From JBDHRG01 sp039807445 (GTDB lineage Bacteria > Pseudomonadota > Gammaproteobacteria > Competibacterales > Competibacteraceae), in assembly GCA_039807445.1 (NCBI GenBank), contig JBDHRG010000224.1, positions 1 to 5,735 of the forward strand: 5,735 nt of DNA, read 5' to 3'. The position numbers were made by a program, and so were the translations under genes. The notes beneath the pieces were generated by a model that was not told the origin of the DNA, ran no database searches, and was given only the letters and a program-made list of their open reading frames with translations. Shown here in pieces: positions 5,691 to 5,735 of the stretch. The first letter of the stretch is position 1; every line of letters starts with the position of its first letter.

Positions 5691-5715
5691 CTTCCCGCGA
5701 GGCGCTCGCGGGAAG
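5691..5715 (-). terminator. Intrinsic terminator of a minus-strand gene lying beyond the right edge
   Basis: CTTCCCGCGAG (5691-5701) and CTCGCGGGAAG (5705-5715) form a perfect 11-bp stem with a 3-base loop. On the minus strand the stem is followed by CCTTTGTCTTT, a T-rich tail. It should end transcription of a gene upstream of 5735, and it directly abuts the chemoreceptor remnant, which therefore has no obvious promoter. Confidence 0.75.
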
Positions 5716-5735
5716 CTGCGATGCGGCGGGGAAAA

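Overview
The window is very GC-rich, roughly 70-75% by eye. It has strong Shine-Dalgarno sites and a family mix (paired GlxA/AraC regulators, a YbfB/YjiJ-type MFS carrier, an amino acid permease, a chemoreceptor fragment) typical of a metabolically versatile proteobacterium. A betaproteobacterium of the Burkholderiales/Rhodocyclales sort is my best guess; that is inference, not something the sequence proves.

Layout. Bases 1-811 (minus strand) hold a GlxA-family regulator cut off by the window edge. After a 113-base divergent intergenic region, a close paralogue runs on the plus strand (925-1974). The two proteins are about 70% identical over their shared length by my manual alignment. Converging on the second regulator is a 412-residue MFS transporter on the minus strand (2040-3278; its Shine-Dalgarno site decides the start). 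Bases 3279-3604 hold an open reading-frame tail with no start, one copy of a ~52-base repeat and a strong 11-bp hairpin terminator. A complete GabP-like amino acid permease follows (3605-4993, minus). Its 5' leader carries an operator-like dyad and, further upstream, the second copy of the repeat in the same orientation. From about 5240 to 5690 lies a broken methyl-accepting chemotaxis protein remnant with three frameshifts and both ends missing. A perfect 11-bp-stem terminator for a gene lying beyond the window closes the right end.

How it fits together. The left half looks like an ordinary regulator pair plus exporter. The regulators resemble those controlling quaternary-amine and amino acid catabolism (GbdR/CdhR group), so amine or amino acid uptake is a reasonable theme, but no catabolic enzyme is present to prove it. 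The right half looks rearranged: the permease is less GC-rich than its surroundings, lies between two direct copies of the repeat, and sits against a decayed chemoreceptor. I read 3449-5210 as either a transferred permease segment bounded by remnants of one insertion-sequence end, or two transporter genes sharing a leader module. I cannot decide between these without database searches. I see no clear new multi-gene system here; the most unusual items are the repeat pair and the divergent regulator duplication.
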